From positions 682,001 through 746,000 of the forward strand of contig NZ_JANHLC010000001.1 in the NCBI RefSeq assembly GCF_028682395.1: a stretch of DNA of 64,000 nt, in the 5' to 3' direction. Both the position numbers and the translations under genes were made by a program. Shown piece after piece: positions 27,235-35,823 of this stretch (the first letter of the stretch is position 1; each line of letters starts with the position of its first letter). Source of the stretch: Pseudomonas putida (GTDB lineage: Bacteria; Pseudomonadota; Gammaproteobacteria; Pseudomonadales; Pseudomonadaceae). The notes under the pieces were generated by a model that had not been told where the DNA came from, ran no database searches, and was given only the letters and a program-made list of their open reading frames with translations.

Positions 27235-27816
27235 TCAGCGCGCCGTGAAAATCAGCACCGCACCGACCGGCACCGACAGACCAATGGACGAAAGCCCGGC
27301 CATTTTGCGCAAGGCCTGCAGGCCCGGCACCAGGTCAAAGTCGGCGGCCTGCAGAACCAGCGGCTCAAGGGTCACAACCTGAAAACGCCGGTCATCCAGA
27401 CGTGTTGCCAGCAATTGGGCGTTATAACTGTGCTCCTTGCCATGCAGGGCCACCACCAGCGGCAGACGCAACTCCAATTGCGCCCCCGGCGCCAGGTCAT
27501 TGATGGGCCCCAGGTCGATTTGTGCATGAATCAAAGCTTCGGGAAATTGCTTGATCTCGAACAGATCATTACGCAAGCGCTCGTCACGCAACGGGATGCC
27601 GGTGCTGACCGACTCCAGTTCGACCTGCAGCTTGGCCACGCCCTTGCGATCGACCTTGCCATGCAGGACCAGGAAGCGCTGCACCTCGGCGATATCGGCA
27701 TTTTTGGTGGTGACAAACGACAGTCTCGATGACTCGTTATCCAGGTACCAACTGGCCTGGGCCGGCCATGCCAACACCCCAAGCAACAGTAGAAAAAGGC
27801 AACGGGAAATGTGCAT
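27235..27816 (-). CDS. YceI-family periplasmic protein
   Basis: Protein of 193 residues with a signal peptide ending WPAQAS near residue 22 and the YceI opening WYLDNESSRLSFVTTKNADIAEVQRF. YceI proteins are eight-stranded lipocalin-like barrels that bind long polyprenyl chains such as ubiquinone precursors. The pairing with a phospholipid synthase gene suggests an envelope role; the ligand is not known. AGGAG precedes the ATG. Confidence 0.87.
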   Translation of the reverse strand: MHISRCLFLLLLGVLAWPAQASWYLDNESSRLSFVTTKNADIAEVQRFLVLHGKVDRKGVAKLQVELESVSTGIPLRDERLRNDLFEIKQFPEALIHAQIDLGPINDLAPGAQLELRLPLVVALHGKEHSYNAQLLATRLDDRRFQVVTLEPLVLQAADFDLVPGLQALRKMAGLSSIGLSVPVGAVLIFTAR

Positions 27817-27879
27817 GCAAGCTCCTGATTGAACGTTGGCGCCACCTTAACCGGAGCGGGTTTGGCTGGCAAACAACGA

Positions 27880-28135
27880 TCAATCCAGATCCTGCAGGAT
27901 CTGGCCGATCGTCGCGCCAACACGGCTCAGATGCAGGTGTGCCCCCCCCGCCGCCGAGGTCAGGTCCCTGGGCCAATGCAAGGCCACGCTGCCCACTGCA
28001 GCGCCGTCGAGTCGAATCGGCAACGCCAGCGCACGGATCAGTAACGGCCACCGCGCCGCATACGCCCAAAGCCCCTCTGTACACGGGCCAAACCGTATTG
28101 CCGCCAGGCTTCAGGTGCCTGGCGATAAGTCCCGG
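27880..28135 (-). pseudogene. Decayed C-terminal remnant of an IclR-type regulator
   Basis: No intact gene covers this stretch, but hand translation of the minus strand gives an ordered protein tail: LLIRALALPIRLDGAAVGSV, then LHWPRDLTSAAGG and a terminal IGQILQDLD ending in TGA at 27880. This looks like the effector-domain end of an IclR-family regulator (ALPI..DG..VG....WPR). The preceding part (PEAWRQYGLARVQRGFGR) continues in a second reading frame, so a frameshift lies near 28045. The N-terminal half is absent, replaced by the serine hydrolase pair. The family assignment is by motif memory only. Confidence 0.45.
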
Positions 28136-28440
28136 GCGAGCAGGCGGCAGCCCTGTTGCGGTCCAAGCCAGGCAGCGGTACTGCGTTGCCCCAGGCCGGT
28201 CGCCGTTATCTGCCGTAGCGGCAGATCCTCATGTAACGCACTGAGGGGAATGTACTGTTTGACGTAAGCACGGCAGTATTGCCCGTCATGCCCCATCACA
28301 TAGCGACACGAACAATACTCTTTGGCGCTGTAGGCACTGATGATCCGCGGGAAGGCCAACAGGGCTTGCCGCTCCTGCCAGAGCCAACCCAGCGCCAGTA
28401 GCAGTAGCATCAGCAGCCCGCCACAGCGCAGGGCCCTCAT
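28111..28440 (-). CDS. Small membrane-anchored hypothetical protein (often labelled amidase)
   Basis: Protein of 109 residues with an N-terminal hydrophobic anchor (LLMLLLLALGWLW) and a conserved core containing three cysteines: KEYCSCRYVMGHDGQYCRAYVKQY, split here as CSC and YC. Homologues in Pseudomonas are sometimes labelled amidase, but no catalytic signature of an amidase is seen. Its start overlaps the stop of the serine hydrolase (ATGA), so they are coupled and may act together in the periplasm. The last few residues run into the decayed regulator remnant. Confidence 0.65.
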   Translation of the reverse strand: MRALRCGGLLMLLLLALGWLWQERQALLAFPRIISAYSAKEYCSCRYVMGHDGQYCRAYVKQYIPLSALHEDLPLRQITATGLGQRSTAAWLGPQQGCRLLARDLSPGT

Positions 28441-29534
28441 GGCTGCACCGGCGTTGCGAAGGCCGCCAGCACACGAGCGAGCAGTTCGTTATGACGATAG
28501 CTGCCATCGCGGTCATCGCCATAACGCACCACCACCAGCCCATCGCTCGGTAACACATACAGCGCCTGCCCCCAGTGGCCGAGTGCGGCGAACGTATCGG
28601 CGGGCGCTGCCGGCCAGGGCCGGGCACGGCCTTCAAGGGCCTGGTTAAGCCACCAATGGCCACCCGCGACCGCCTCGTCCTGACCCGCCCGATAGCCTTC
28701 GAATGGCTGGCGATTGAAGCGAACCCAGGCCGCCGGCAACACTTGCTGTTCGCGCCAGCGCCCGTCCCGCTGCATCAGCAGGCCGATACGAGCCAGGTCG
28801 CGGGCCGTCATGTAAGCATAGGAAGACGCCACGAAGATGCCTTGGCCATCGGTTTCCCAGACCGCACTGTCGATGCCCAGCGGCTCGAACAGTGCCGTCC
28901 ATGGGTAACGGCCATAGGCGGGGGCACCGACCATACCCCGCAGGGTGGCGGCAAGCAGGTTGCTGTCGCCGCTGGAGTAACGAAATACCCGGCCCGGCGT
29001 ACTGGCACGCGGCTTTGCGGCGGCGTATCCAGCCATATCCGTGGCCCCCAGGGTATAGAGCATCGCCACCACCGAGGAGTTGAGCGGCGCGTACTCATAA
29101 TCTTCCTGCCAGTCCAAGCCCGAGGCCCAGTGCAGCAGGTCGGCCATGCTCACCTGCGGGTGGGCGGCCATCGGCGCATAGAAGCGCGCGGCGCGATCCT
29201 GCAATTGAAAACGGCCTTCGCCATAGGCAACCCCCAGGACCGTTGCCATCAGGCTCTTGCTGATCGACCAGGTCAGGTGAGGCGTGTCGGCTCGTGTAGG
29301 CGCAGCATAACGCTCATAAACCAGGCGACCATCCTTGATCACCAGCAAAGCATCGGTGCGCACGCCCTGGCGCGTTGCATCGTCCCGTGCAGAGAAGGCG
29401 TAGGCCTCCAGTGCCTCAAGCGCCGAGCCGCTGGCCACGCGGCCGGGCAGCCAATCTGCGCCCGGCCAGACTTCGGCAGCCAGTGCCCGGCTCGACAACA
29501 AACAACACAGCAACAGCAGCAGACGCTTGGGCAT
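28437..29534 (-). CDS. Class C beta-lactamase-like serine hydrolase
   Basis: Periplasmic serine hydrolase of 365 residues with signal peptide ending ALAAE near residue 20. The active-site SISK (SxxK) is near residue 91 and the Tyr motif YSSGDSN near residue 185. The canonical KTG is replaced by HWGQ near residue 325. The family includes esterases, D-aminopeptidases and penicillin-binding-like enzymes; true beta-lactamase activity is not implied. The downstream small cysteine protein is translationally coupled. Confidence 0.82.
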   Translation of the reverse strand: MPKRLLLLLCCLLSSRALAAEVWPGADWLPGRVASGSALEALEAYAFSARDDATRQGVRTDALLVIKDGRLVYERYAAPTRADTPHLTWSISKSLMATVLGVAYGEGRFQLQDRAARFYAPMAAHPQVSMADLLHWASGLDWQEDYEYAPLNSSVVAMLYTLGATDMAGYAAAKPRASTPGRVFRYSSGDSNLLAATLRGMVGAPAYGRYPWTALFEPLGIDSAVWETDGQGIFVASSYAYMTARDLARIGLLMQRDGRWREQQVLPAAWVRFNRQPFEGYRAGQDEAVAGGHWWLNQALEGRARPWPAAPADTFAALGHWGQALYVLPSDGLVVVRYGDDRDGSYRHNELLARVLAAFATPVQP

Positions 29535-29594
29535 GGCGCAGGCTCGACGACAAACGATCCGTCAGCCTAACCAGGCTAAATGACAGTTTTGAAA

Positions 29595-30473
29595 CTACGG
29601 CTCGGCCAACGCCATGGCCAGGCGCTTGGCCCGTGCGCTCGCACCAATATCCAGCACGCCCTTGTCCCGCGCCCACAGCATGGCCCACGGTGCCGGCCCA
29701 TGCGCGAGCGCTTCATCCAGGTCCGGCGCCAGCGCCTCGAACTGCGCAAACAGCGCGCCCAGCAGCACATGCCCGGTGCGCGCCACCGGGCTGTGCCGAC
29801 TGACCTCGGCACAACCGGCCAGTACCCCGAGCAGGCGTAACTGCAGGGACTGCGGCCAGTTGCAGTCCTGGCCCACGCCATACAGCCAGGCCAGCATGGC
29901 GCTCAACACATACGTGTCTTCAAGCGTGCGGAATGGTTTGACATAGGCATCCCAGCCGTCCCCGGCCAGGCGCTCGCACAGGGCATTGTCGAAGGACACG
30001 CGGGCATGACCGATATCCGGCATCAAGGCGATGGCGGGCAGCGCCTGCAAGCTGACGCCCGGCTCACCGGGATAGACGATCACCAGACTCAGGGCGGGCG
30101 CGTCCCCCGGTGCCTCGCTTCGGGCGGCGACCAACAGCCAGTCGGCCGCGTAACCGGCGGTCACGAAGTCCTTGCGCCCGTTCAAGCGCAGTTCGTCGAC
30201 CCGGGTCTGCATATCCGCGACCCGCAGGCCGCCACGCTCGGTCGCGCACAAGGCGCCCAGGCTGGCGGGTGCGCTGGGCCATAGCGCGCGCAGAGCCGCC
30301 TGGTAACCGATCAGAAACGCCAGGCCCGGCGTCGCCATCAGGCGCGCGCCGCGCACCGCCAGTTCAAAGGGCGTCACTGGGCCCAGGTCCCGCAGGAGTT
30401 CGGCATAGCCTTCACCCAGGTCGGCATGGACAGGTTGGCGGGTACGGCTATCGAGCAGGGCTTGCCATGGCAT
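29595..30473 (-). CDS. Short acyl-CoA dehydrogenase-like protein
   Basis: Protein of 292 residues with features of the acyl-CoA dehydrogenase fold: TERGG near residue 79, LNGRKDFVTAGYAADWLLVAARS near residue 96 and a helical C-terminal half. It is about 90 residues shorter than ordinary acyl-CoA dehydrogenases (about 380), and I do not see the catalytic Glu region of classical enzymes. It may be a divergent or non-catalytic member. A GAGGAA site precedes the ATG. It is divergent from olsB. Confidence 0.68.
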   Translation of the reverse strand: MPWQALLDSRTRQPVHADLGEGYAELLRDLGPVTPFELAVRGARLMATPGLAFLIGYQAALRALWPSAPASLGALCATERGGLRVADMQTRVDELRLNGRKDFVTAGYAADWLLVAARSEAPGDAPALSLVIVYPGEPGVSLQALPAIALMPDIGHARVSFDNALCERLAGDGWDAYVKPFRTLEDTYVLSAMLAWLYGVGQDCNWPQSLQLRLLGVLAGCAEVSRHSPVARTGHVLLGALFAQFEALAPDLDEALAHGPAPWAMLWARDKGVLDIGASARAKRLAMALAEP

Positions 30474-30491
30474 GGGGCGGTTCCTCGCGGG

Positions 30492-30531
30492 CTGTCATCT
30501 AAGCATCACCAAAGCTTCATGGCGGTGACAC
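30492..30531 (+). promoter_or_regulatory. Pho-box-like direct repeats upstream of olsBA
   Basis: Four seven-base units with an exact 11-base period: CTGTCAT (30492), GCATCAC (30503), GCTTCAT (30514) and GTGACAC (30525), each separated by four bases. The first is identical to the PhoB unit CTGTCAT and the others share its TCA or TG.CA core. A TACATA that could serve as -10 follows at 30538. Ornithine lipid synthesis is known to be induced by phosphate starvation in Pseudomonas, which fits. Later copies are degenerate, so the call is moderate. Confidence 0.55.
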
Positions 30532-30615
30532 CGGGGCTACATAGCCTGACTTTGCACAACAAAGTCGATAGGCCGCAACCCAAGACTGGCAGCGCGGCCC
30601 GCACGGAGAGTCAAC

Positions 30616-31371
30616 ATGACCCAGATCGCCCGCATCAGCGACACCGGCAGTGAACGCCGCCTGCAAGCCGAACGCCTGGTCGGTGCCGAGGCCCTCCAGC
30701 AAGCTCAGGCCTTGCGCTTCAGTGTCTTTAGCGGCGAGTTCAACGCCAAGCTCAAAGGCGCCGAGCTGGGCCTGGATATGGACGACTACGATGTGCACTG
30801 CAGCCATATCGGCGTGCGCGACCTTAATAGCGGCCGCTTGGTGGCGACCACGCGCCTGCTCGACCACCAGGCCGCCAGCAGCCTGGGGCGCTTTTACAGT
30901 GAAGAAGAATTCAGCCTGCACGGCCTGCCTGCCCTGCAGGGGCCGATTCTGGAAATCGGCCGGACCTGTGTCGACCCGGCCTATCGCAACGGCGGCACCA
31001 TTGCAGTGCTCTGGGGCGAACTGGCGGAAGTCCTGAACCAGGGCCACTATCGCTACCTGATGGGCTGCGCCAGTATCCCGATGCAGGATGGCGGCATTCA
31101 GGCGCACGCCATCATGCAGCGGCTGCGCGAGCGCTACCTGTGCACCGAGCACCTGCGGGCCGAGCCGAAAAAGCCCCTGCCAGCACTCGATATCCCCGCC
31201 AACGTCATCGCCGAAATGCCCCCCCTGCTCAAGGCCTATATGCGCCTGGGAGCGAAGATCTGTGGCGAGCCCTGCTGGGACGAAGACTTCCAGGTCGCCG
31301 ACGTCTTTATCCTGCTCAAGCGCGATGAACTGTGCCCACGCTATGCCCGGCACTTCAAGGCGGCGGTCTGA
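30616..31371 (+). CDS. olsB: OlsB, L-ornithine N-alpha-acyltransferase
   Basis: GNAT-like acyltransferase of 251 residues of the OlsB family, with [16 protein letters not shown] near residue 113 as the acyl-carrier/CoA-fold signature. It attaches a 3-hydroxyacyl group from ACP to the alpha-amino group of ornithine, giving lyso-ornithine lipid. OlsA follows with a TGATG overlap, the standard olsBA arrangement. A Pho-box-like array lies upstream. Confidence 0.9.
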   Translation: MTQIARISDTGSERRLQAERLVGAEALQQAQALRFSVFSGEFNAKLKGAELGLDMDDYDVHCSHIGVRDLNSGRLVATTRLLDHQAASSLGRFYSEEEFSLHGLPALQGPILEIGRTCVDPAYRNGGTIAVLWGELAEVLNQGHYRYLMGCASIPMQDGGIQAHAIMQRLRERYLCTEHLRAEPKKPLPALDIPANVIAEMPPLLKAYMRLGAKICGEPCWDEDFQVADVFILLKRDELCPRYARHFKAAV

Positions 31372-32147
31372 TGAGTCGCCTGCGCGTCTATGCACGGGTA
31401 GCGCGAGTGCTGGCGGTGGTGGGCCTGGGTCTGGGCATGGCCAGTCTGTTCGGTCTGCTCGAACGCCTGGGAGCCGTGAACTCCATGGTCCGGCGCCAGC
31501 GCTGGTCGCGATTTTTCATGGCACGATTGAGCGCCGCCCTGCCCTTTCGTGTCACGGTTCATGGCCAGATGCCAGGGGACGCGATGCTCTGGGTCAGCAA
31601 CCATGTGTCCTGGACCGATATCCCCCTGCTCGGCAGGCTGGCGCCGCTGTCCTTTTTATCCAAGGCCGAGGTCCGCACCTGGCCCGTGGCCGGCTGGCTC
31701 GCCGCCAAGGCCGGCAGCCTGTTTATCCGCCGCGGCGCGGGTGACAGCCAATTGATTCGCAAGCAGATGACCCGGCACCTGCAACAACAGCATGCGCTGC
31801 TGATGTTTCCGGAAGGCACCACCACCGATGGCCAATCCCTGCGCACCTTCCATGGCCGGTTACTGGCCAGTGCCATCGATGCGGGCGTCGCCTTGCAACC
31901 GGTAGCGATTCGCTACCTGCGCAACGGTCAACCCGATACGCTGGCCCCGTTTATCGGTGACGATGATCTGCTTTCACACCTGATGCGCCTGTTCGCCAAT
32001 GATCAGGGCGATGTGCACATCCACCTGCTCCAACCCATTCCCTGCCAGGGCCGCGAACGCGCAGCGCTAGCCTTCGAAGCCCAGCGGGCCATCGCAACCG
32101 CCTTGTTTGGCGAGCAGCCGGACGCTGTCCAGCGTCGCGCGGCATAA
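31371..32147 (+). CDS. olsA: OlsA, lyso-ornithine lipid O-acyltransferase
   Basis: Membrane-associated acyltransferase of 258 residues of the PlsC family. The catalytic motif NHVSWTD (HX4D) is near residue 77 and FPEGTTTDG near residue 146; an N-terminal hydrophobic helix anchors it. It adds the second fatty acid to lyso-ornithine lipid. The start codon at 31371 overlaps the olsB stop; a longer frame from 31332 lies wholly inside olsB and is not needed. Confidence 0.9.
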   Translation: MSRLRVYARVARVLAVVGLGLGMASLFGLLERLGAVNSMVRRQRWSRFFMARLSAALPFRVTVHGQMPGDAMLWVSNHVSWTDIPLLGRLAPLSFLSKAEVRTWPVAGWLAAKAGSLFIRRGAGDSQLIRKQMTRHLQQQHALLMFPEGTTTDGQSLRTFHGRLLASAIDAGVALQPVAIRYLRNGQPDTLAPFIGDDDLLSHLMRLFANDQGDVHIHLLQPIPCQGRERAALAFEAQRAIATALFGEQPDAVQRRAA

Positions 32148-32174
32148 CCAGCACTCAGGTACCAGGGCGCAGCA

Positions 32175-32774
32175 CTAAACGCCAGGCTGGGCGCCAGCAG
32201 TGCCCAGCTCAATCTGCGAGAAGACTTGCAACTGCGGATAGAACTGCCGGAAATCCTCGCTCAAGGGCTCGTAGAGCTGGCGCAGCTCGCTCATCGCCCC
32301 GGCCAACTCCTCCGGTCGCGACAGGCGTCGGGCAATGCCCTTGAGCACCGGCTCCAGCACTGCAAACTCGCGGTAGGAGCCCAGCCAGTCATGGGCCACC
32401 ATCTGCGGCGCAATGGCCGCCAGGCGCCCGGGCAGGCACGGCTCCTCGACCAGTAGGCGATAGACGTCGCCGGTAAAGCTGTCCAGCGAACGATCGGCAT
32501 ACTGCGCCCAGTCACGGGCCAGGCAATGATCGAAAAACACATCCAGAACGATGCCGGCATAACGCCGCCGCGTACTGACAAACCGCGACAGCGCCTGATC
32601 GACCAGCGCATGGCTGTCCGTAAAGCGGTCGATACGGCGATGCAACTGGATAGCCGCCTCAAGCGGCGGGCTGAATTGCCCCTGCAGGCGCCCCTTGACG
32701 AAATCGCCGTAAAGGCTGCCGAGCAGTTGTTCCGGGCACTGACCGCCCAGGTGGAGATGTGCGAGGTAGTTCAT
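32175..32774 (-). CDS. acpH: Acyl-carrier-protein phosphodiesterase
   Basis: Protein of 199 residues opening MNYLAHLHLG, with GSLYGDFVKGR near residue 19 and QLHRRIDRFTDSH near residue 43; these His/Asp clusters belong to the AcpH (DUF479) HD-like metal-dependent phosphodiesterases. The enzyme removes 4'-phosphopantetheine from acyl carrier protein. It is convergent with olsA and divergent from the ArsR operon. Confidence 0.87.
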   Translation of the reverse strand: MNYLAHLHLGGQCPEQLLGSLYGDFVKGRLQGQFSPPLEAAIQLHRRIDRFTDSHALVDQALSRFVSTRRRYAGIVLDVFFDHCLARDWAQYADRSLDSFTGDVYRLLVEEPCLPGRLAAIAPQMVAHDWLGSYREFAVLEPVLKGIARRLSRPEELAGAMSELRQLYEPLSEDFRQFYPQLQVFSQIELGTAGAQPGV

Positions 32775-32810
32775 TGAGGCAGCTTAGCACCGCACTGCTT
32801 AGCCCTCACT

Positions 32811-32910
32811 ATATCGTTATAACCCGATATAGCGATTTACGCTGAGCTCAGATCAAATACATATTGGTATATCGCGAAATACCGATTTATATTTCGCCCC
32901 ATCGCGATAT
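32811..32910 (+). promoter_or_regulatory. Palindromic operator cluster of the ArsR-MFS-ene reductase operon
   Basis: Two related dyads lie ahead of the regulator gene. The first is ATATCG (32811-32816), eight bases, CGATAT (32825-32830). The second pairs ATATCGCGA (32869-32877) with TCGCGATAT (32902-32910). Several ATAT-C-G half sites between them make the stretch AT-rich and repetitive. This is what an autoregulatory ArsR/SmtB-family operator looks like. The binding protein is inferred from adjacency. Confidence 0.55.
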
Positions 32911-32938
32911 AACGTTTTATCCAACCCGAGCAACCGCC

Positions 32939-33241
32939 ATGCCCCTTGACCTCGACGAAATAATAAAAGCCCTGGCACACCCAGTACGGCGAGACATCCT
33001 CAACTGGCTGAAAGACCCGGCCGTGCAGTTTCCCGACCAGGAGCACAACACCGACAACGGTGTGTGCGCCGGGCAGATCGATCAACGCTGCGGCCTGTCG
33101 CAGTCGACCGTTTCGGCTCACCTGGCGACGCTGCAACGGGCTGGACTGATCAGCAGCCAGAAGATCGGCCAATGGCATTTCTTCAAACGTAACGAGGAAA
33201 CCATCCAGGCCTTCCTCCGCACTATCAGTCAAGAGCTCTGA
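32939..33241 (+). CDS. ArsR-family transcriptional regulator
   Basis: Winged-helix regulator of 100 residues. LAHPVRRDILNWL near residue 11 and CGLSQSTVSAHLATLQRAGLI as recognition helix region near residues 55-75 are typical of ArsR/SmtB proteins. A metal-site ELCVCDL motif is absent; single cysteines occur at VCAGQ and RCGL, so it may sense electrophiles or another redox-active compound. The start at 32939 was chosen because the upstream extension is AT-rich operator DNA. It is the first gene of a three-gene operon. Confidence 0.85.
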   Translation: MPLDLDEIIKALAHPVRRDILNWLKDPAVQFPDQEHNTDNGVCAGQIDQRCGLSQSTVSAHLATLQRAGLISSQKIGQWHFFKRNEETIQAFLRTISQEL

Positions 33242-33271
33242 GCCCAGGCTCGAACGCTCAATAGGATCCCC

Positions 33272-34438
33272 ATGCCCCTCTCGCTCCTCATACTGGCCTT
33301 GAGCGCCTTCGCCATCGGCACCACCGAGTTCGTCATCATGGGCCTGTTGCCCGACGTGGCAACGGACCTGGGCGTGTCGATCCCCGGCGCTGGCTGGCTG
33401 GTGACCGGCTACGCCCTCGGGGTCGCCATCGGCGCGCCGTTCATGGCGCTGGCTACCGCCAAACTTCCCCGCAAGGCCGCACTGGTGGCCTTGATGGGCA
33501 TTTTTATCATCGGCAATCTGCTCTGCGCCCTGGCCAGTGACTACGACGTGCTGATGTTCGCTCGCGTAGTAACAGCCCTTTGCCATGGCGCCTTCTTCGG
33601 CATTGGCTCGGTGGTGGCGGCCAATCTGGTCCCGGCCAACAAGCGGGCCTCGGCCGTGGCCCTGATGTTCACCGGCCTGACCCTGGCCAATGTGCTCGGC
33701 GTCCCCCTGGGTACCGCCCTGGGCCAGGTGCATGGCTGGCGCTCGACCTTCTGGGCGGTGACCGTGATCGGTATCGTCGCGCTGATCGGCCTGATCCGCT
33801 TCCTGCCCAACAAGCGTGACGAGGAAAAACTCGATATGCGTGCCGAACTGGCTGCCCTCAAGGGCGCCGGGATCTGGTTGTCGCTGAGCATGACCGTGCT
33901 GTTCTCAGCCTCGATGTTCGCCCTGTTCACCTACGTTGCCCCGCTGCTGGGCGATGTGACCGGCGTCTCCCCGCGTGGCGTGACCTGGACCCTGCTGCTA
34001 ATCGGCCTGGGCCTGACCCTCGGCAACATTATTGGCGGCAAGCTGGCGGACAAGCGCCTGGCCGCCACGCTGATCGGCGTCTTTATCGCCATGGCGGTGA
34101 TTTCCACGGTACTGAGCTGGACCAGCGTCGCACTGATCCCGACCGAAATCACCCTGTTCCTCTGGGCCATGGCTTCGTTCGCTGCCGTACCGGCCTTGCA
34201 GGTCAACGTGGTGACCTTTGGCAAGGCCGCACCGAACCTGGTCTCGACCTTGAACATCGGCGCCTTCAACCTCGGCAACGCCCTGGGCGCCTGGGTCGGC
34301 GGCAGCGTGATCGCCCATGGCTTCGGCCTGACCAGCGTGCCCCTGGCCGCAGCAGCCCTGGCGGTCCTGGCGCTCCTCGTCACCCTGATTACCTTTCGCC
34401 AGGGCGGCAATGCCGAACTGGCCCCTGCTACCAACTGA
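33272..34438 (+). CDS. MFS transporter (DHA1, AraJ/YdhP-like)
   Basis: Inner-membrane transporter of 388 residues with twelve predicted helices, beginning MPLSLLILALSAFAIGTTEF, the opening of the AraJ/YdhP-type DHA1 drug and sugar efflux proteins. It lies between an ArsR-type regulator and an old yellow enzyme, so export of an electrophile or its reduced product is inferred. Start follows the regulator by 30 bases. Confidence 0.86.
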   Translation: MPLSLLILALSAFAIGTTEFVIMGLLPDVATDLGVSIPGAGWLVTGYALGVAIGAPFMALATAKLPRKAALVALMGIFIIGNLLCALASDYDVLMFARVVTALCHGAFFGIGSVVAANLVPANKRASAVALMFTGLTLANVLGVPLGTALGQVHGWRSTFWAVTVIGIVALIGLIRFLPNKRDEEKLDMRAELAALKGAGIWLSLSMTVLFSASMFALFTYVAPLLGDVTGVSPRGVTWTLLLIGLGLTLGNIIGGKLADKRLAATLIGVFIAMAVISTVLSWTSVALIPTEITLFLWAMASFAAVPALQVNVVTFGKAAPNLVSTLNIGAFNLGNALGAWVGGSVIAHGFGLTSVPLAAAALAVLALLVTLITFRQGGNAELAPATN

Positions 34439-34458
34439 TCATCTAGAGGGTTGTACAC

Positions 34459-35508
34459 ATGACGACTATTTTCGATCCGATCAAACTGGGCGACCTCGAA
34501 TTGCCGAACCGCATCATCATGGCGCCGCTGACCCGCTGCCGCGCCGATGAAGGCCGCGTCCCCAATGCCCTGATGGCCGAGTATTACGTGCAACGCGCGT
34601 CGGCCGGCCTGATCCTGAGTGAGGCCACCGCCGTCACGCCGATGGGCGTTGGCTACCCCGACACCCCGGGGATCTGGTCCAACGACCAGGTGCGCGGTTG
34701 GAGCAATGTGACCAAGGCGATTCACGGCGCGGGCGGTCGAATCTTCCTACAGCTGTGGCACGTAGGACGGATTTCCCACTCCACTTACCTAAACGGTGAG
34801 GCGCCAGTAGCGCCTAGCGCCATCGCCGCCCAGGGCCATGTCAGCCTGGTGCGCCCGATGGTCGACTACCCGACACCGCGCGCCCTGGAAACCGCTGAAA
34901 TCGCCGATATCGTCGACGCATACCGCACCGGAGCAGAAAATGCCAAAGCGGCGGGCTTCGATGGCGTGGAAATCCACGGCGCCAACGGCTATCTGCTCGA
35001 CCAGTTCCTGCAAAGCAGCACCAACCAGCGCACCGACCAATACGGCGGCTCCCTGGAAAACCGCGCACGCCTGCTGCTGGAAGTCACCGACGCGGCCATC
35101 GAAGTCTGGGGCGCCGGCCGGGTTGGCGTGCACCTGGCGCCACGGGGTGACTCCCACAGCATGGGCGACGACAACCCACTGGAAACCTTCAGCTATGTCG
35201 CGCGTGAGCTGGGCAAGCGCGGTATCGCCTTTATCTGCTCGCGTGAGAAAGAAGGTCCCGACAGCATCGGCCCGCAATTGAAGGAAGCCTTTGGCGGCCC
35301 GTACATCGCCAATGAGCGCTTCACCAAAGACAGCGCCAACGCCTGGATCGCCAGCGGCAAGGCTGATGCAGTGGCCTTTGGTGTGCCCTTTATCGCCAAC
35401 CCGGACCTGGTCGCTCGCCTGAAGGCTGATGCACCGCTCAACGCACCGCATCCAGAAACCTTCTATGGCAAAGGACCGGTGGGATACATCGACTATCCAA
35501 CGCTGTAA
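34459..35508 (+). CDS. Old yellow enzyme family alkene reductase
   Basis: FMN-dependent reductase of 349 residues of the NemA/XenB type. The motifs are MAPLTRCRADEG near residue 21, LWHVGRISHSTY near residue 99 and the substrate-binding HGANGYL near residue 173. It reduces activated C=C bonds or nitro compounds with NAD(P)H in the cytosol. It is the last gene of the ArsR-MFS-reductase operon and is followed by a clear terminator. Substrate in the cell is unknown. Confidence 0.9.
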   Translation: MTTIFDPIKLGDLELPNRIIMAPLTRCRADEGRVPNALMAEYYVQRASAGLILSEATAVTPMGVGYPDTPGIWSNDQVRGWSNVTKAIHGAGGRIFLQLWHVGRISHSTYLNGEAPVAPSAIAAQGHVSLVRPMVDYPTPRALETAEIADIVDAYRTGAENAKAAGFDGVEIHGANGYLLDQFLQSSTNQRTDQYGGSLENRARLLLEVTDAAIEVWGAGRVGVHLAPRGDSHSMGDDNPLETFSYVARELGKRGIAFICSREKEGPDSIGPQLKEAFGGPYIANERFTKDSANAWIASGKADAVAFGVPFIANPDLVARLKADAPLNAPHPETFYGKGPVGYIDYPTL

Positions 35509-35529
35509 AAGCACTGGCGCAGAGACACA

Positions 35530-35563
35530 AAAGCCCCGGCCGATAACGCCGGGGCTTTGGTTT
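35530..35563 (+). terminator. Rho-independent terminator after the alkene reductase gene
   Basis: An eleven-base stem AAAGCCCCGGC/GCCGGGGCTTT closes a CGATAAC loop and is followed by GGTTT. It ends the ArsR-MFS-reductase operon. The rest of the gap to 35823 shows no gene. Confidence 0.8.
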
Positions 35564-35823
35564 ACAAGGAGAGTTATCGCAGCCTGCCAGCGCCGGCTCA
35601 ATAAGTGCTGCTCTGTCGTAGGGTCAAGTCCGAATACCTGCGCGCTTCACTTGGAAATTGCACTTATTTACAGGCTCACAACAATTCCCCTACAAAATAC
35701 TCGGCCTGACAACTACCGTCTGTGCAGGGCGCGGTATATAAAGACGCCCCGCCATTCAACCTATAGTTCTACTGCAGACCTACTTTTGTATTGACATCAG
35801 CCGACACGGTTACGCATTTTGAA

